NCBI GenBank assembly: GCA_964438715.1
Contig: CAYTLQ010000002.1
Location: forward strand, 1 to 41,030
Direction: 5' to 3'
DNA length: 41,030 bases
From: CAYTLQ01 sp964438715
Lineage (GTDB): Bacteria > Bacteroidota > Ignavibacteria > Ignavibacteriales > Ignavibacteriaceae
The notes under the pieces were generated by a model. It made no database searches. It was given only the letters and a program-made list of their open reading frames with translations, and was not told where the DNA came from. Of this stretch, positions 8,041-16,248 are shown in pieces. Position 1 is the first letter of the stretch, and each line of letters starts with the position of its first letter. Both the position numbers and the translations under genes were made by a program.

Positions 8041-11000
8041 TTAATTATCTATACCTTCGACATCTTCGTAGGTAATGGTAATAAGATCCTGATCGGTAGG
8101 ATTAAGCACTGTAAGTATTCGCTCTTCCTGATTACTGATAGCTTTAAAGAGTATGTTCCTGACAGTTCGGGCATTACCGAAATTGGCATCGCGGTTTTGA
8201 TAAAGGTAATTGAATTTCTCTAATAACAATTGTAAAGCGCCTTCATCCAATTGATAACCATTTTTCTCTGCAATAACTGTTGCAATCTCGAGCATTTGCC
8301 GCGGGGTATAATCCTCAAAGTCAAAGAAGTTTGTGAAACGGGACTGCATTCCGGGGTTTGCATCAAGGAACATCTGCATTTCTTCAGGATAACCTGCTAC
8401 AATTACAATAAGTTCCTCTTTATAGTCTTCCATTCGTTTTAGTAGTGTATCAATTGCTTCCTGACCAAAATCATTCCCGCCGCGCGCGAGGGTATAAGCT
8501 TCGTCAATAAAAAGCGTTCCGCCAAGAGCTTTTTTAATAACTTCATCAGTCTTCTGTGCTGTTTGACCCTGATAACCAGCAACAAGACCCGACCGGTCAA
8601 CTTCAACAAGATGACCTTTATCTATCAAACCAAGTTCCTTATAAATTTTGCTCATTAACCTTGCAACAGTAGTTTTTCCTGTTCCGGGATTACCAAGGAA
8701 TACAGCATGCAGATTTTTGCGAACCGTCTTAAAACCACGGGCTTCGCGGAGTTTAGCAACTTTAAGACTACCTATTAATCTTTCAACCGAGCGTTTTACC
8801 GAATCCAGTCCGGTAAGTTCATTAAGTTCTTTAAGATATTTGTCTAATTGCTCCTGATTACCTTCAATCTGTACCTGCTTCTTTTCAGATTTAGTGCTGA
8901 TTATCGACTTAAGATCATCAAGAATAATTGTTTGAGTTATTTCAGGGGTACGCTCTTCTTTGGGTAAATCAACAAGTCGTAATAACTGATTTTTTACAGC
9001 CGCATCGACCACATTTCGTACAAGGCGGGCATTACCAAAGTTTTTATCCCGTGTCCTGTAAAGTTCCATATAATGTTTCCTGAGTTCGTCTTCTGCGGCT
9101 TTTTCCAGTTTAAGATTCCGGCTTTTCAATATGCTTCGCGTAATTATGAGTAGTTCATCCGGTGTATAATCCTCGAACATAAAAGTTTTTGTAAAGCGCG
9201 ACATAAGTCCGGGATTGCTTTCAAGAAACTGCTGCATGTTTTCTGTATATCCGGCGGCGATAACAATAAATTTGCCACGGTCGTCCTCCATACGCTTTAG
9301 AAGAGTGTCGATAGCCTCTTTACCGAAGTCGTTAGAGTCGCCTTGCTTTACAAGGGTATAAGCCTCATCAATAAAAAGAGTGCCGCCCATTGCCTGATTA
9401 ATGAGCTCGGTGGTTTTTTCAGCAGTTTTACCAACAAACGGAGCCACGAGCATTTGCCTGTCAGCTTCCACCAACTGTCCTTTCGGAATAATGCCAAGTG
9501 CGGCATAGATCTGACTTAGCAAACGAGCAACTGTAGTTTTTCCCGTTCCCGGATTTCCTAAAAACAAAACATGGTCGTTAAATTTATTCTGAACGGTATC
9601 GCCTTGTTCAATATAAAATTTTGCAAGTTTTACCAGTTCATTCACTTCCTTTTTTACGGAGTACAGCCCGGTGAGACTGTTAATTTTCTCAAGAGCTTTA
9701 TAGAGATTTTCTTCATCTATACCAACTTTGTATGCATCTCCGACAGATTTTTTGAAGAGGGGAGCGACATCTTCGGCAGAAATGGTTGTAAGCGCTTTTT
9801 TATCTCTCAGATTTTCGGGAAGTTTAAGGTAGCGTTTACTTAATTGCATTTTTGCATCGTTGAATACATTCCGGACAAAACGGGCATTGCCAAAGGTTTT
9901 ATCGCGTTTACGATAAATAGCGGTAAACTCTTTTTTCAGTAACTCTATTGCCGCCTCATCAATGGAAAAATCTTCTTTTTTCGCAAGTCCCCGGAATATC
10001 TCAATTAACTCATCAGGGTTATAATCCTCAAAATTGAAGAAGTGTGTAAAGCGGGATTTCATTCCGGGATTTGAAGTAAGGAAGTCATTCATCTCATCCG
10101 GGTAACCTGCTACGATAACAGCAAACTGACCGGCTTTATCTTCCATTCGTTTTAGTAATGTATCAATAGCCTCCTGCCCAAAGTCCTGCCCACTACCGCC
10201 TTTTTTTACGAGCGTGTAGGCTTCGTCGATAAACAAGAGACCTCCCATTGCATCTTCAATAACTTTTTCAGTTTTTTGTGCCGTTTCACCAATGTACTGA
10301 CCAACAAGAGCGCCTCTATCCACCTCAATAATATGTCCCTTTTCAAGTATTCCCATAGCCTTAAATATTGCACCAAGCACCCGTGCGACGGAGGTTTTTC
10401 CGGTACCGGGATTCCCGAGAAATACACTGTTTACTGAAATGCCTTCCTGAGTTTTTAGTCCTTGTTTTTTCCGTTCATTAATAAATTCAAGGTAATCAAC
10501 AAAGTCGCGCATTGACTGCTTGACTGAAGTAAGTCCAACAAATTTATCAAGTTCCGAAAGTAAAGAGACAACTGATTTTGGCTCACCGGATTCTAAAGGT
10601 GATTGTTTATTGAGCTGAGAGGGAGGCACGCCCTGGGTAGGAAGTTTCCTTGAAAGTTCATTCTCAAGTGCCGCCATATCAACTTCTTCGCTGTTCACTA
10701 TGGAAGAATTTCCAACTAGGAACCAACGCTCGCAGATTTTCTGGTCGTAAATGTAGAGTTCAACTCGTCCCTGACCTCTTTTCCAAAATCCCGGTGTATC
10801 TGTTCCCCAACTTTGCGTAAAGATAATATTTTTCCATTCACGATCGGTTGGTATTTCAAAATTATGTCTGCCGACTTCCTGATTATTAATAAACCATGCA
10901 ACTGTACCGGGGAGATTTTCTTCCTTCAGTTTATAGTAAGGATTGCTGACAATAACCTCAACCCCAATATATCGTGTAGTAGCCTCAGCAAATTGTAATA

Positions 11001-12066
11001 AATATAATCGCTCACCTCCGCCTAATTCAGCGCCGACATCGAATGTTTTGGCGTAATAGGCAACAACATTCGGATTTTCATATCGATGGAAATCAGTTCG
11101 TTTTTTGAGAGTGATAATCTGTTTTTCCAGCGGTTGATATAAATTTCTTTCTGCAGTAGCCGTTTTTTCTTCTTCTTTTGATTCTGCCGTTTCGTGAGCA
11201 ACAGATTTTTCAGTCTGGGTATCAGACAAAATGGAGTCTAAAGTTACTCCCTTTATTGGGGCATCCTGTTTTTTCTTTTCGAAGTTCTGAAGTTTAGCAT
11301 AAATGTGCTTAAAGCGCTCATCATCCCCATACTCTGCGGCGATGGCTTTTGCTTTCATCAGCGCCGGACGCAACTGGAACAGAGCATATAGGGTTTCAAG
11401 TTCCAGCAGTTTCGCTCTTTTGTAATACTCTTTCTGGTTGGGATCGTTTAGAATTCGTCGTATTGCCCAGATAGCATACCAGAATTCTTTCATTTTGAAT
11501 GCTTCTTCGGCTTCTTCAATAAGTGGTTTTTCGGGTTTTTTAAGTTTTGAAAGGAATGTTGTGCCCTGACCCGCAGCGTTTTTATACCACTCCCGTAACT
11601 TGGGGAATAATTTATTAGCGCCTTTATCAGCTTTAATAGCAAGTTCAAATTCCTCATACGCTTCCTGATACTCAGCCCTGCCGGCGTGTGCTTTTGCTTT
11701 AAGATGGTGCGCCCATGAAAGCGGCTCCGATTTGCTTTTTATAACTGACTCAAGATCGGTTATTGCTCCATCGAAGATACCGAGACGCATAAGGATAAAA
11801 CCGCGGTAGAGTTTTGTTTGCGGTATTTCTTTCCCGATGTTTACGGCAAGATCAGCATATTCCAATGCTAGGTCAGCATCACCGTTTTCAAGGTACGCCC
11901 ATGCCAAGCAAATTGCGATACGAAAATCGTTTGGGCGTTGTTCAAATGCCGCAAGAGCTCGTGTTAGTGCAATACGGTAACGACCTTCAGTAAGATGATC
12001 AAACGCTTCTTTGAGCAATTCATCAACTTCTTCCGCTGTCATCGTTTTATTTGCAGCTTTGAGCAT
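8041..12066 (-). CDS. Giant TPR protein with three tandem CbbX/SpoVK-type AAA+ modules
   Basis: 1341 residues. Residues about 10-290 are TPR-like helical repeats. A charged linker (about 275-310) and a beta-rich region (about 315-465, Trp/Tyr-rich, no family recognised) follow. Then come three AAA+ modules of the CbbX/SpoVK/EccA type. Walker A motifs GNPGTGKTS/T lie near residues 547, 834 and 1124. Each has Walker B (L/T)LFIDEAYTL and sensor region GYxxxMxxFLxxNPGxxSRF. Each also has a pore-loop-like segment after V/A: GQYIGETAQKT, APFVGKTAEKT and AGYQGQTAQKT. All three ATPase sites look intact. Known relatives remodel protein complexes such as Rubisco (CbbX) or serve type VII secretion (EccA). 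Here it precedes an ABC exporter by 29 nt. The role is unknown. Confidence 0.9.
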   Translation of the reverse strand: MLKAANKTMTAEEVDELLKEAFDHLTEGRYRIALTRALAAFEQRPNDFRIAICLAWAYLENGDADLALEYADLAVNIGKEIPQTKLYRGFILMRLGIFDGAITDLESVIKSKSEPLSWAHHLKAKAHAGRAEYQEAYEEFELAIKADKGANKLFPKLREWYKNAAGQGTTFLSKLKKPEKPLIEEAEEAFKMKEFWYAIWAIRRILNDPNQKEYYKRAKLLELETLYALFQLRPALMKAKAIAAEYGDDERFKHIYAKLQNFEKKKQDAPIKGVTLDSILSDTQTEKSVAHETAESKEEEKTATAERNLYQPLEKQIITLKKRTDFHRYENPNVVAYYAKTFDVGAELGGGERLYLLQFAEATTRYIGVEVIVSNPYYKLKEENLPGTVAWFINNQEVGRHNFEIPTDREWKNIIFTQSWGTDTPGFWKRGQGRVELYIYDQKICERWFLVGNSSIVNSEEVDMAALENELSRKLPTQGVPPSQLNKQSPLESGEPKSVVSLLSELDKFVGLTSVKQSMRDFVDYLEFINERKKQGLKTQEGISVNSVFLGNPGTGKTSVARVLGAIFKAMGILEKGHIIEVDRGALVGQYIGETAQKTEKVIEDAMGGLLFIDEAYTLVKKGGSGQDFGQEAIDTLLKRMEDKAGQFAVIVAGYPDEMNDFLTSNPGMKSRFTHFFNFEDYNPDELIEIFRGLAKKEDFSIDEAAIELLKKEFTAIYRKRDKTFGNARFVRNVFNDAKMQLSKRYLKLPENLRDKKALTTISAEDVAPLFKKSVGDAYKVGIDEENLYKALEKINSLTGLYSVKKEVNELVKLAKFYIEQGDTVQNKFNDHVLFLGNPGTGKTTVARLLSQIYAALGIIPKGQLVEADRQMLVAPFVGKTAEKTTELINQAMGGTLFIDEAYTLVKQGDSNDFGKEAIDTLLKRMEDDRGKFIVIAAGYTENMQQFLESNPGLMSRFTKTFMFEDYTPDELLIITRSILKSRNLKLEKAAEDELRKHYMELYRTRDKNFGNARLVRNVVDAAVKNQLLRLVDLPKEERTPEITQTIILDDLKSIISTKSEKKQVQIEGNQEQLDKYLKELNELTGLDSVKRSVERLIGSLKVAKLREARGFKTVRKNLHAVFLGNPGTGKTTVARLMSKIYKELGLIDKGHLVEVDRSGLVAGYQGQTAQKTDEVIKKALGGTLFIDEAYTLARGGNDFGQEAIDTLLKRMEDYKEELIVIVAGYPEEMQMFLDANPGMQSRFTNFFDFEDYTPRQMLEIATVIAEKNGYQLDEGALQLLLEKFNYLYQNRDANFGNARTVRNILFKAISNQEERILTVLNPTDQDLITITYEDVEGIDN

Positions 12067-12631
12067 TAAGTGTCAGTATAGGTTTTAAGTATGTTATAAA
12101 GTAACTTGAAAGATATTTAATAATAAGCTAAAATAAAAGAAGTTATCGTGTGATTTTTCTCTCCGTATTTTTGGTGAGTGACGGGAAAGACAGGGGAGAG
12201 ATCGGATTTATGAAATGGGGTTTGATCACATTGGGGAAGAGGTAAATTGTGGCGATTGTTGCGTTATAAAGATGTTAGTCCTTCGTATTCAATTGTTTTT
12301 ATCTTTTGGGGATGAAATGTTTATAAAAAACCGTTTTATGTTATATGTTTTACCGTTGGGGACGGATTAATTTTGTGGGGTATTAATTGTTATAAACATT
12401 AGAACACTTCGGGTTCGTTTTTCTTTATACCGAAGTAGGGATTATATGTTAATAGAACGATGATAATAAAAAAGGTGCGACCCCTCGTCCTTTGCGGTTT
12501 CACAGTTAGGCCATTTCGTGTGTTTGGGCAGATTACTGAATAAGTTTTTGCCATCTCTTTATTTGTTACATATATAATTTTTCAGCTAAACAATTTATAT
12601 TTAAAGTTATCAACAATTATATTGTTCAGTT
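12067..12631. repeat. 565-bp intergenic region with decayed hairpin-repeat copies
   Basis: No gene was found. Tails of the family seen at 709-740 recur: GGGATGAAATGTTTATAAAAA near 12315-12335 and GGGATTATATGTTAATAGAA at 12438-12456. A hairpin GAACAC-TTC-GGGTTC with one A/G mismatch lies at 12402-12416. On the minus strand it continues into an ATGTTTATAA tail, so it is inverted relative to the 12438 copy. The region must also hold divergent promoters for the AAA+ gene and yceH. Confidence 0.5.
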
Positions 12632-13252
12632 ATGAAACTTACTCCTGAAGAAACAAGGATATTAGGCTCTCTTATCGAGAAGGAATACACCACACCGGAG
12701 TACTATCCATTGAGTCTTAACGCATTGATGAACGCATGTAATCAGAAATCGAACAGATACCCTGTTGTTAGCTATACCGAAGAATTGATTCAATCGGTTC
12801 TGGATGATTTGCGTATAAAGGCGCTGGCAGGACAGGTAACCGGACCGGATATGCGTGTGCCAAAATATAAGCAATCAATGGTTGCAAAATTTGGATTTAC
12901 GAAAGCAGAAACTGCAGTAATGTGTGTGTTAATGCTCAGAGGTCCACAAACTGTGGGTGAAATACGCGGAAGGACAGGGAGGATTTATGAGTTTTCCTCA
13001 CTTTCCGAGGTGGAGGAGGTAATTACTAGCTTAATGCAGAAACAACCGGAACCATTTGTCAGGAAGTTACCTCGTCAGCCCGGTAAGGATGCCCGTTATG
13101 CACATACATTTTATGAAGCAGAAGAAATACCTCAGCTTTCACATGATGAGCCAAACACCAATTCGAGGTTAGATGAACTGGAGGAAAAGGTTCGCCAGCT
13201 TTCAGAAGAGTTGCAGGTGTTAAAAGATACTTTAGCCAAATTGCTAAGCTAA
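12632..13252 (+). CDS. yceH: YceH/DUF480 family protein
   Basis: A 206-residue protein with the full YceH (DUF480) pattern: LTPEETRILGSLIEKEYTTPEYYPLSLNAL at the start, CNQKSNRYPV, the second winged-helix region KAETAVMCVLMLRGPQTVGEIRGR, and VRKLPRQPGKDARYAH. The last ~40 residues form a coiled coil (LDELEEKVRQLSEELQVL). The fold is two winged helices, suggesting nucleic-acid or protein binding, but the cellular role of YceH is not settled. It is convergent with groEL, and the hairpin at 13286-13318 separates them. Confidence 0.92.
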   Translation: MKLTPEETRILGSLIEKEYTTPEYYPLSLNALMNACNQKSNRYPVVSYTEELIQSVLDDLRIKALAGQVTGPDMRVPKYKQSMVAKFGFTKAETAVMCVLMLRGPQTVGEIRGRTGRIYEFSSLSEVEEVITSLMQKQPEPFVRKLPRQPGKDARYAHTFYEAEEIPQLSHDEPNTNSRLDELEEKVRQLSEELQVLKDTLAKLLS

Positions 13253-13280
13253 GTTTATTGATTGTCATAGAGTTGAAGCT

Positions 13281-13318
13281 AAAAAAAAGAGGCTGTCCGT
13301 TTGACGAACAGCCTCTTT
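13281..13318 (-). terminator. Rho-independent terminator of groESL
   Basis: On the minus strand AAAGAGGCTGT (13308-13318) pairs with ACAGCCTCTTT (13286-13296), and the stem extends inward with one wobble around a 3-nt loop. It is followed by a run of T (A run 13281-13288 on plus). It lies 22 nt past the groEL stop. The AAGAGGCTG core recurs in the terminator at 19013. Confidence 0.9.
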
Positions 13319-13340
13319 GAAAATAAGAACAACAGAACTA

Positions 13341-14975
13341 TTAATACATTCCGTCCATTCCGGCGCCAGGAGCAGGCATAGCCGGAGCTTTCTCTTCTTC
13401 TTTCTTCTCAAATACAACAGCTTCGGTTGTAATGAGCAATGAAGCAACAGAAGCGGCATTCTCAAGAGCGGTACGGGTAACCTTAGTCGGGTCAATAACA
13501 CCGGACTTAATGAGGTTTTCATAGGTTTCGGTAGCGGCGTTGAAACCGAAATCACCCTTACCTTCACGGACTTTCTGGAGAATAACAGAGCCTTCGAGAC
13601 CGGCATTATTAACAATCTGACGAAGCGGCTCTTCAAGAGCTTTTTCGATGATGCGAATACCGGTTGTCTGATCTTCGTTTTCTCCTTTAAGGCTTTGCAG
13701 AGTCTCGATAGCGCGAATGAAAGCAACTCCACCGCCGCTAACAATACCTTCTTCAACAGCAGCGCGGGTTGCATGTAAAGCGTCTTCAACACGGGCTTTC
13801 TTCTCTTTCATTTCAACTTCGGTAGATGCACCGATTTTCAGAACTGCAACACCACCTGAAAGTTTTGCGAGACGCTCCTGCAATTTTTCTTTGTCATAAT
13901 CGGAAGTAGTTTTCTCAATCTGAGCTTTAATTTCATTAATTCTCTTTTTGATTTCTTCGGTCTTACCACTTCCTTCAACAATTGTGCAGTTATCTTTATC
14001 AATAACAACTTTCTTAGCTGTACCAAGATATGAAATAGTAGCGTTCTCGAGTTTGAAACCTCTTTCTTCGCTGATAACAGTACCGTTTGTGAGAACGGCA
14101 ATATCTTCGAGCATTGCTTTTCTTCTGTCGCCAAAGCCGGGAGCTTTAACTGCAGCAACTTTAAGAGTGCCACGAAGTTTGTTAACTACCAAGGTAGCGA
14201 GAGCTTCACCCTCAAGGTCTTCAGCAATAATAAGGAGAGAACGACCCTGCTGAGCAACTTTCTCGAGAACGGGGAGAAGATCTTTCATAGCAGAGATCTT
14301 TTTATCATGAATAAGAATGAATGGATTCTCAAGAACAGCTTCCATTGTTTCAGCATCGGTTACAAAATAAGGAGAAAGGTAACCACGGTCGAATTGCATA
14401 CCTTCAACAACTTCAAGGCTGGTCTCGGTGCCTTTTGCTTCTTCAACGGTAATAACGCCATCTTTTCCAACTTTTTCCATTGCATCGGCAATAAGGTTAC
14501 CAATTGATGCATCGTTGTTAGCTGAAATAGCGCCAACCTGAGCAATTTCACTGCGGCCCTCAACTTCTTTGCTGACGGATTTCAGATATTCGATAACCTT
14601 TACAACTGCAAGGTCAATACCGCGTTTCAGATCCATAGGATTAGCGCCGGCGGTAACATTCTTTAAACCTTCACGATAGATTGCCTGAGCGAGAACGGTT
14701 GCGGTTGTTGTACCATCACCTGCAACATCACTGGTTTTGGAAGCAACTTCGCGCACCATTTGAGCGCCCATATTTTCAATCGGATCTTCAAGTTCAATTT
14801 CTTTAGCAACACTAACACCGTCTTTAGTTACGGTAGGAGCACCGAATTTCTTCTCAAGAATTACATTACGGCCTTTAGGACCGAGAGTAACTTTCACTGC
14901 ATTGGCTAATTTATCAACGCCCTTTTTCAGTTTCGTGCGGGCTTCGCTGTCAAATTCAATTAATTTTGCTGCCAT
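13341..14975 (-). CDS. groEL: Chaperonin GroEL (Hsp60)
   Basis: 544 residues, normal length. Start MAAKLIEFDSEAR; ATP-binding motifs TLGPKGRNV (about 30-38) and GDGTTTATVLA (about 86-96); apical-domain GSGKTEEIKKRI region; GGGVAF near residue 415. The C-terminal tail is short and ends MPAPGAGMDGMY instead of the long GGM repeat of E. coli. It forms the tetradecameric ring that folds cytosolic proteins together with GroES. The start has AGAGGT upstream, and groES ends 21 nt before it, so the two are one operon. CIRCE upstream of groES indicates HrcA heat-shock control. Confidence 0.98.
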   Translation of the reverse strand: MAAKLIEFDSEARTKLKKGVDKLANAVKVTLGPKGRNVILEKKFGAPTVTKDGVSVAKEIELEDPIENMGAQMVREVASKTSDVAGDGTTTATVLAQAIYREGLKNVTAGANPMDLKRGIDLAVVKVIEYLKSVSKEVEGRSEIAQVGAISANNDASIGNLIADAMEKVGKDGVITVEEAKGTETSLEVVEGMQFDRGYLSPYFVTDAETMEAVLENPFILIHDKKISAMKDLLPVLEKVAQQGRSLLIIAEDLEGEALATLVVNKLRGTLKVAAVKAPGFGDRRKAMLEDIAVLTNGTVISEERGFKLENATISYLGTAKKVVIDKDNCTIVEGSGKTEEIKKRINEIKAQIEKTTSDYDKEKLQERLAKLSGGVAVLKIGASTEVEMKEKKARVEDALHATRAAVEEGIVSGGGVAFIRAIETLQSLKGENEDQTTGIRIIEKALEEPLRQIVNNAGLEGSVILQKVREGKGDFGFNAATETYENLIKSGVIDPTKVTRTALENAASVASLLITTEAVVFEKKEEEKAPAMPAPGAGMDGMY

Positions 14976-14996
14976 AATTTATACCTCTTCGTTTTA

Positions 14997-15296
14997 TTAC
15001 TTATTAATAATTGCAAAAATATCGCTCTCGCGCATAATCAAATAGTCATCACCATCAACGGTAATTTCAGTACCGCTATATTTTCCGTAGAGAACTTTAT
15101 CACCAACTTTTACAGTGAGTGGAACAGTTTTTCCATCATCTGTAACTTTACCACTGCCAACAGCTACGATTGTACCTTCGATTGGTTTTTCTTTGGCAGT
15201 ATCGGGGAGGATAATACCACCCTTTGTCTTTTCTTCAGCTTCCATCGGTTTAACAACTACGCGATCGGCAAGCGGATTGATATTTAGTTTGCTCAT
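14997..15296 (-). CDS. groES: Co-chaperonin GroES (Hsp10)
   Basis: 99 residues: NPLADRVVVKPMEAEEKTKGG with the GroEL-binding mobile loop (EEKTKGGIILPDTAKEKP), VAVGSGK, VKVGDKVLYGKYSGTEI, and the terminal YLIMRESDIFAI. It caps the GroEL ring. The ribosome binding site AGAGGT lies just upstream of the ATG. It is first in the operon, about 35 nt downstream of the CIRCE element. Confidence 0.98.
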   Translation of the reverse strand: MSKLNINPLADRVVVKPMEAEEKTKGGIILPDTAKEKPIEGTIVAVGSGKVTDDGKTVPLTVKVGDKVLYGKYSGTEITVDGDDYLIMRESDIFAIINK

Positions 15297-15329
15297 AGTT
15301 ACCTCTTTATATTGTTAAAAAAATTGTTG

Positions 15330-15356
15330 TTAGCACTCTAAAATTGCGAGTGCTAA
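15330..15356 (-). promoter_or_regulatory. CIRCE operator for HrcA
   Basis: TTAGCACTC at 15330-15338, nine-base spacer, GAGTGCTAA at 15348-15356: a perfect copy of the CIRCE inverted repeat. It overlaps the -10 of the proposed groES promoter, so bound HrcA would block initiation until heat shock. The hrcA gene is not in the window. Confidence 0.97.
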
Positions 15357-15383
15357 AATAAATATTTTAGGTTTATTAGTCAA
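15355..15383 (-). promoter_or_regulatory. Housekeeping-type promoter of groESL
   Basis: On the minus strand TTGACT (-35, 15378-15383) and TATTTT (-10, 15355-15360) are separated by 17 nt. The -10 overlaps the first arm of CIRCE. The fit to a sigma-70 type consensus and the operator position support the call. Confidence 0.7.
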
Positions 15384-15458
15384 GTCCCTCATTAGGGAAT
15401 TTTTGAATTATAATTATTTTAATCGTTAGATTTTAACAATATTTGTGGCGAGAAATAA

Positions 15459-15617
15459 ATGCTTAAAGCAAAAGATGATAATCAAAAATCGAAAAACGGA
15501 TGCATTTTACGATTTTTATTGCTTTGGATAATATCAGTTGCGTATATTAATCAGACAAAAAAATCTGTTTATGATACTTTTATACATCATATCGAAAAAG
15601 CGAGGCCCCACCTATGA
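15459..15617 (+). CDS. Candidate 52-residue single-span membrane peptide overlapping nrfH
   Basis: ATG at 15459 opens a 52-codon frame whose TGA (15615-15617) overlaps the nrfH ATG in an ATGA junction, the usual sign of translational coupling. The product has a basic N terminus (MLKAKDDNQKSK), one hydrophobic helix (about residues 16-30, ILRFLLLWIISVAYI) and a charged tail, so it would be an inner-membrane peptide. No family is recognised. The upstream GGCGAG is a weak ribosome binding site. It could be a leader peptide, a small NrfH partner, or a chance ORF. Confidence 0.4.
   Translation: MLKAKDDNQKSKNGCILRFLLLWIISVAYINQTKKSVYDTFIHHIEKARPHL
15484..15517. repeat. Inverted repeat upstream of nrfH
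   Basis: AAAAATCG (15484-15491) and CGATTTTT (15510-15517) are perfect arms with an 18-nt spacer. They lie about 100-130 nt before nrfH and inside the candidate small ORF. It could be a regulator site, but it does not match the FNR/CRP consensus. Confidence 0.35.
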
Positions 15618-16207
15618 AGAAAAAAATCATTGAATATCTATTACCACCTCCAAAGTGGAGGTTTTCTGTGCTTCTTATGTTCGGTGTTATGTTCGGATTA
15701 CTGCTGGTAATTTTCAGAGTTTCGAATGCAGTGTCATATTTATCTGATAGCCCTGAAACCTGTGTTAATTGTCATGTAATGACATCCGAATATGTAACCT
15801 GGCAGAGAAGCAGTCACTCAAAAGTTGCTACTTGTAACGATTGCCATGTACCACATGATAATTTCCTGAAAAAGTATCTCTTTAAAGCAAGTGACGGTAT
15901 GAGGCACGCGACAATTTTTACACTCCGGGCAGAGCCGGAAGTCATTAAAATAAAAGAAGCAGGAATAAAGGTTGTTCAGGAAAATTGCATACGATGTCAT
16001 GGGAAATTCCTCCACTCAGGTACATTGCTAAAAGCAGACGCATCAAAAGCGCTGGAGGGGAAGGAAAAACTCTGCTGGGAATGCCATCGTGAAACTCCTC
16101 ATGGCAGAGTACATAGTCTTTCTTCAACTCCATACGCAACTATTCCGCAACCTACTCCGGTATTTCCTGAATGGATATCGAATCAAACCCAACAAAAAAG
16201 TAAATAA
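15614..16207 (+). CDS. nrfH: Cytochrome c nitrite reductase small subunit NrfH
   Basis: 197-residue tetraheme membrane cytochrome of the NapC/NrfH family. One N-terminal transmembrane helix (about residues 17-37) anchors it. Four CxxCH heme sites follow at residues 50, 74, 125 and 154. The first is CVNCHVM, the CxxCHxM arrangement known for heme 1 of NrfH. It oxidises menaquinol and passes electrons to NrfA on the periplasmic side. GAGG lies 8 nt before the ATG, and the start overlaps the small upstream ORF. nrfA begins 41 nt after its stop, so they form one operon. It is slightly longer than many NrfH proteins because of a Pro-rich C terminus. Confidence 0.95.
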   Translation: MKKKIIEYLLPPPKWRFSVLLMFGVMFGLLLVIFRVSNAVSYLSDSPETCVNCHVMTSEYVTWQRSSHSKVATCNDCHVPHDNFLKKYLFKASDGMRHATIFTLRAEPEVIKIKEAGIKVVQENCIRCHGKFLHSGTLLKADASKALEGKEKLCWECHRETPHGRVHSLSSTPYATIPQPTPVFPEWISNQTQQKSK

Positions 16208-16248
16208 CATTAAAGAAATTATTACATTACAATAACAGGATTTTGAAA

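Noticed and set aside
13265..13792. 175-codon frame within groEL on the same strand
   Set aside because: It is an alternative frame of the highly conserved groEL gene, with low-complexity Leu/Ser composition and no start context.
15385..15398. TCCCT/AGGGA stem just upstream of the groESL -35
   Set aside because: Only 5 bp, no T run, and no partner element; the promoter and CIRCE explain the region.
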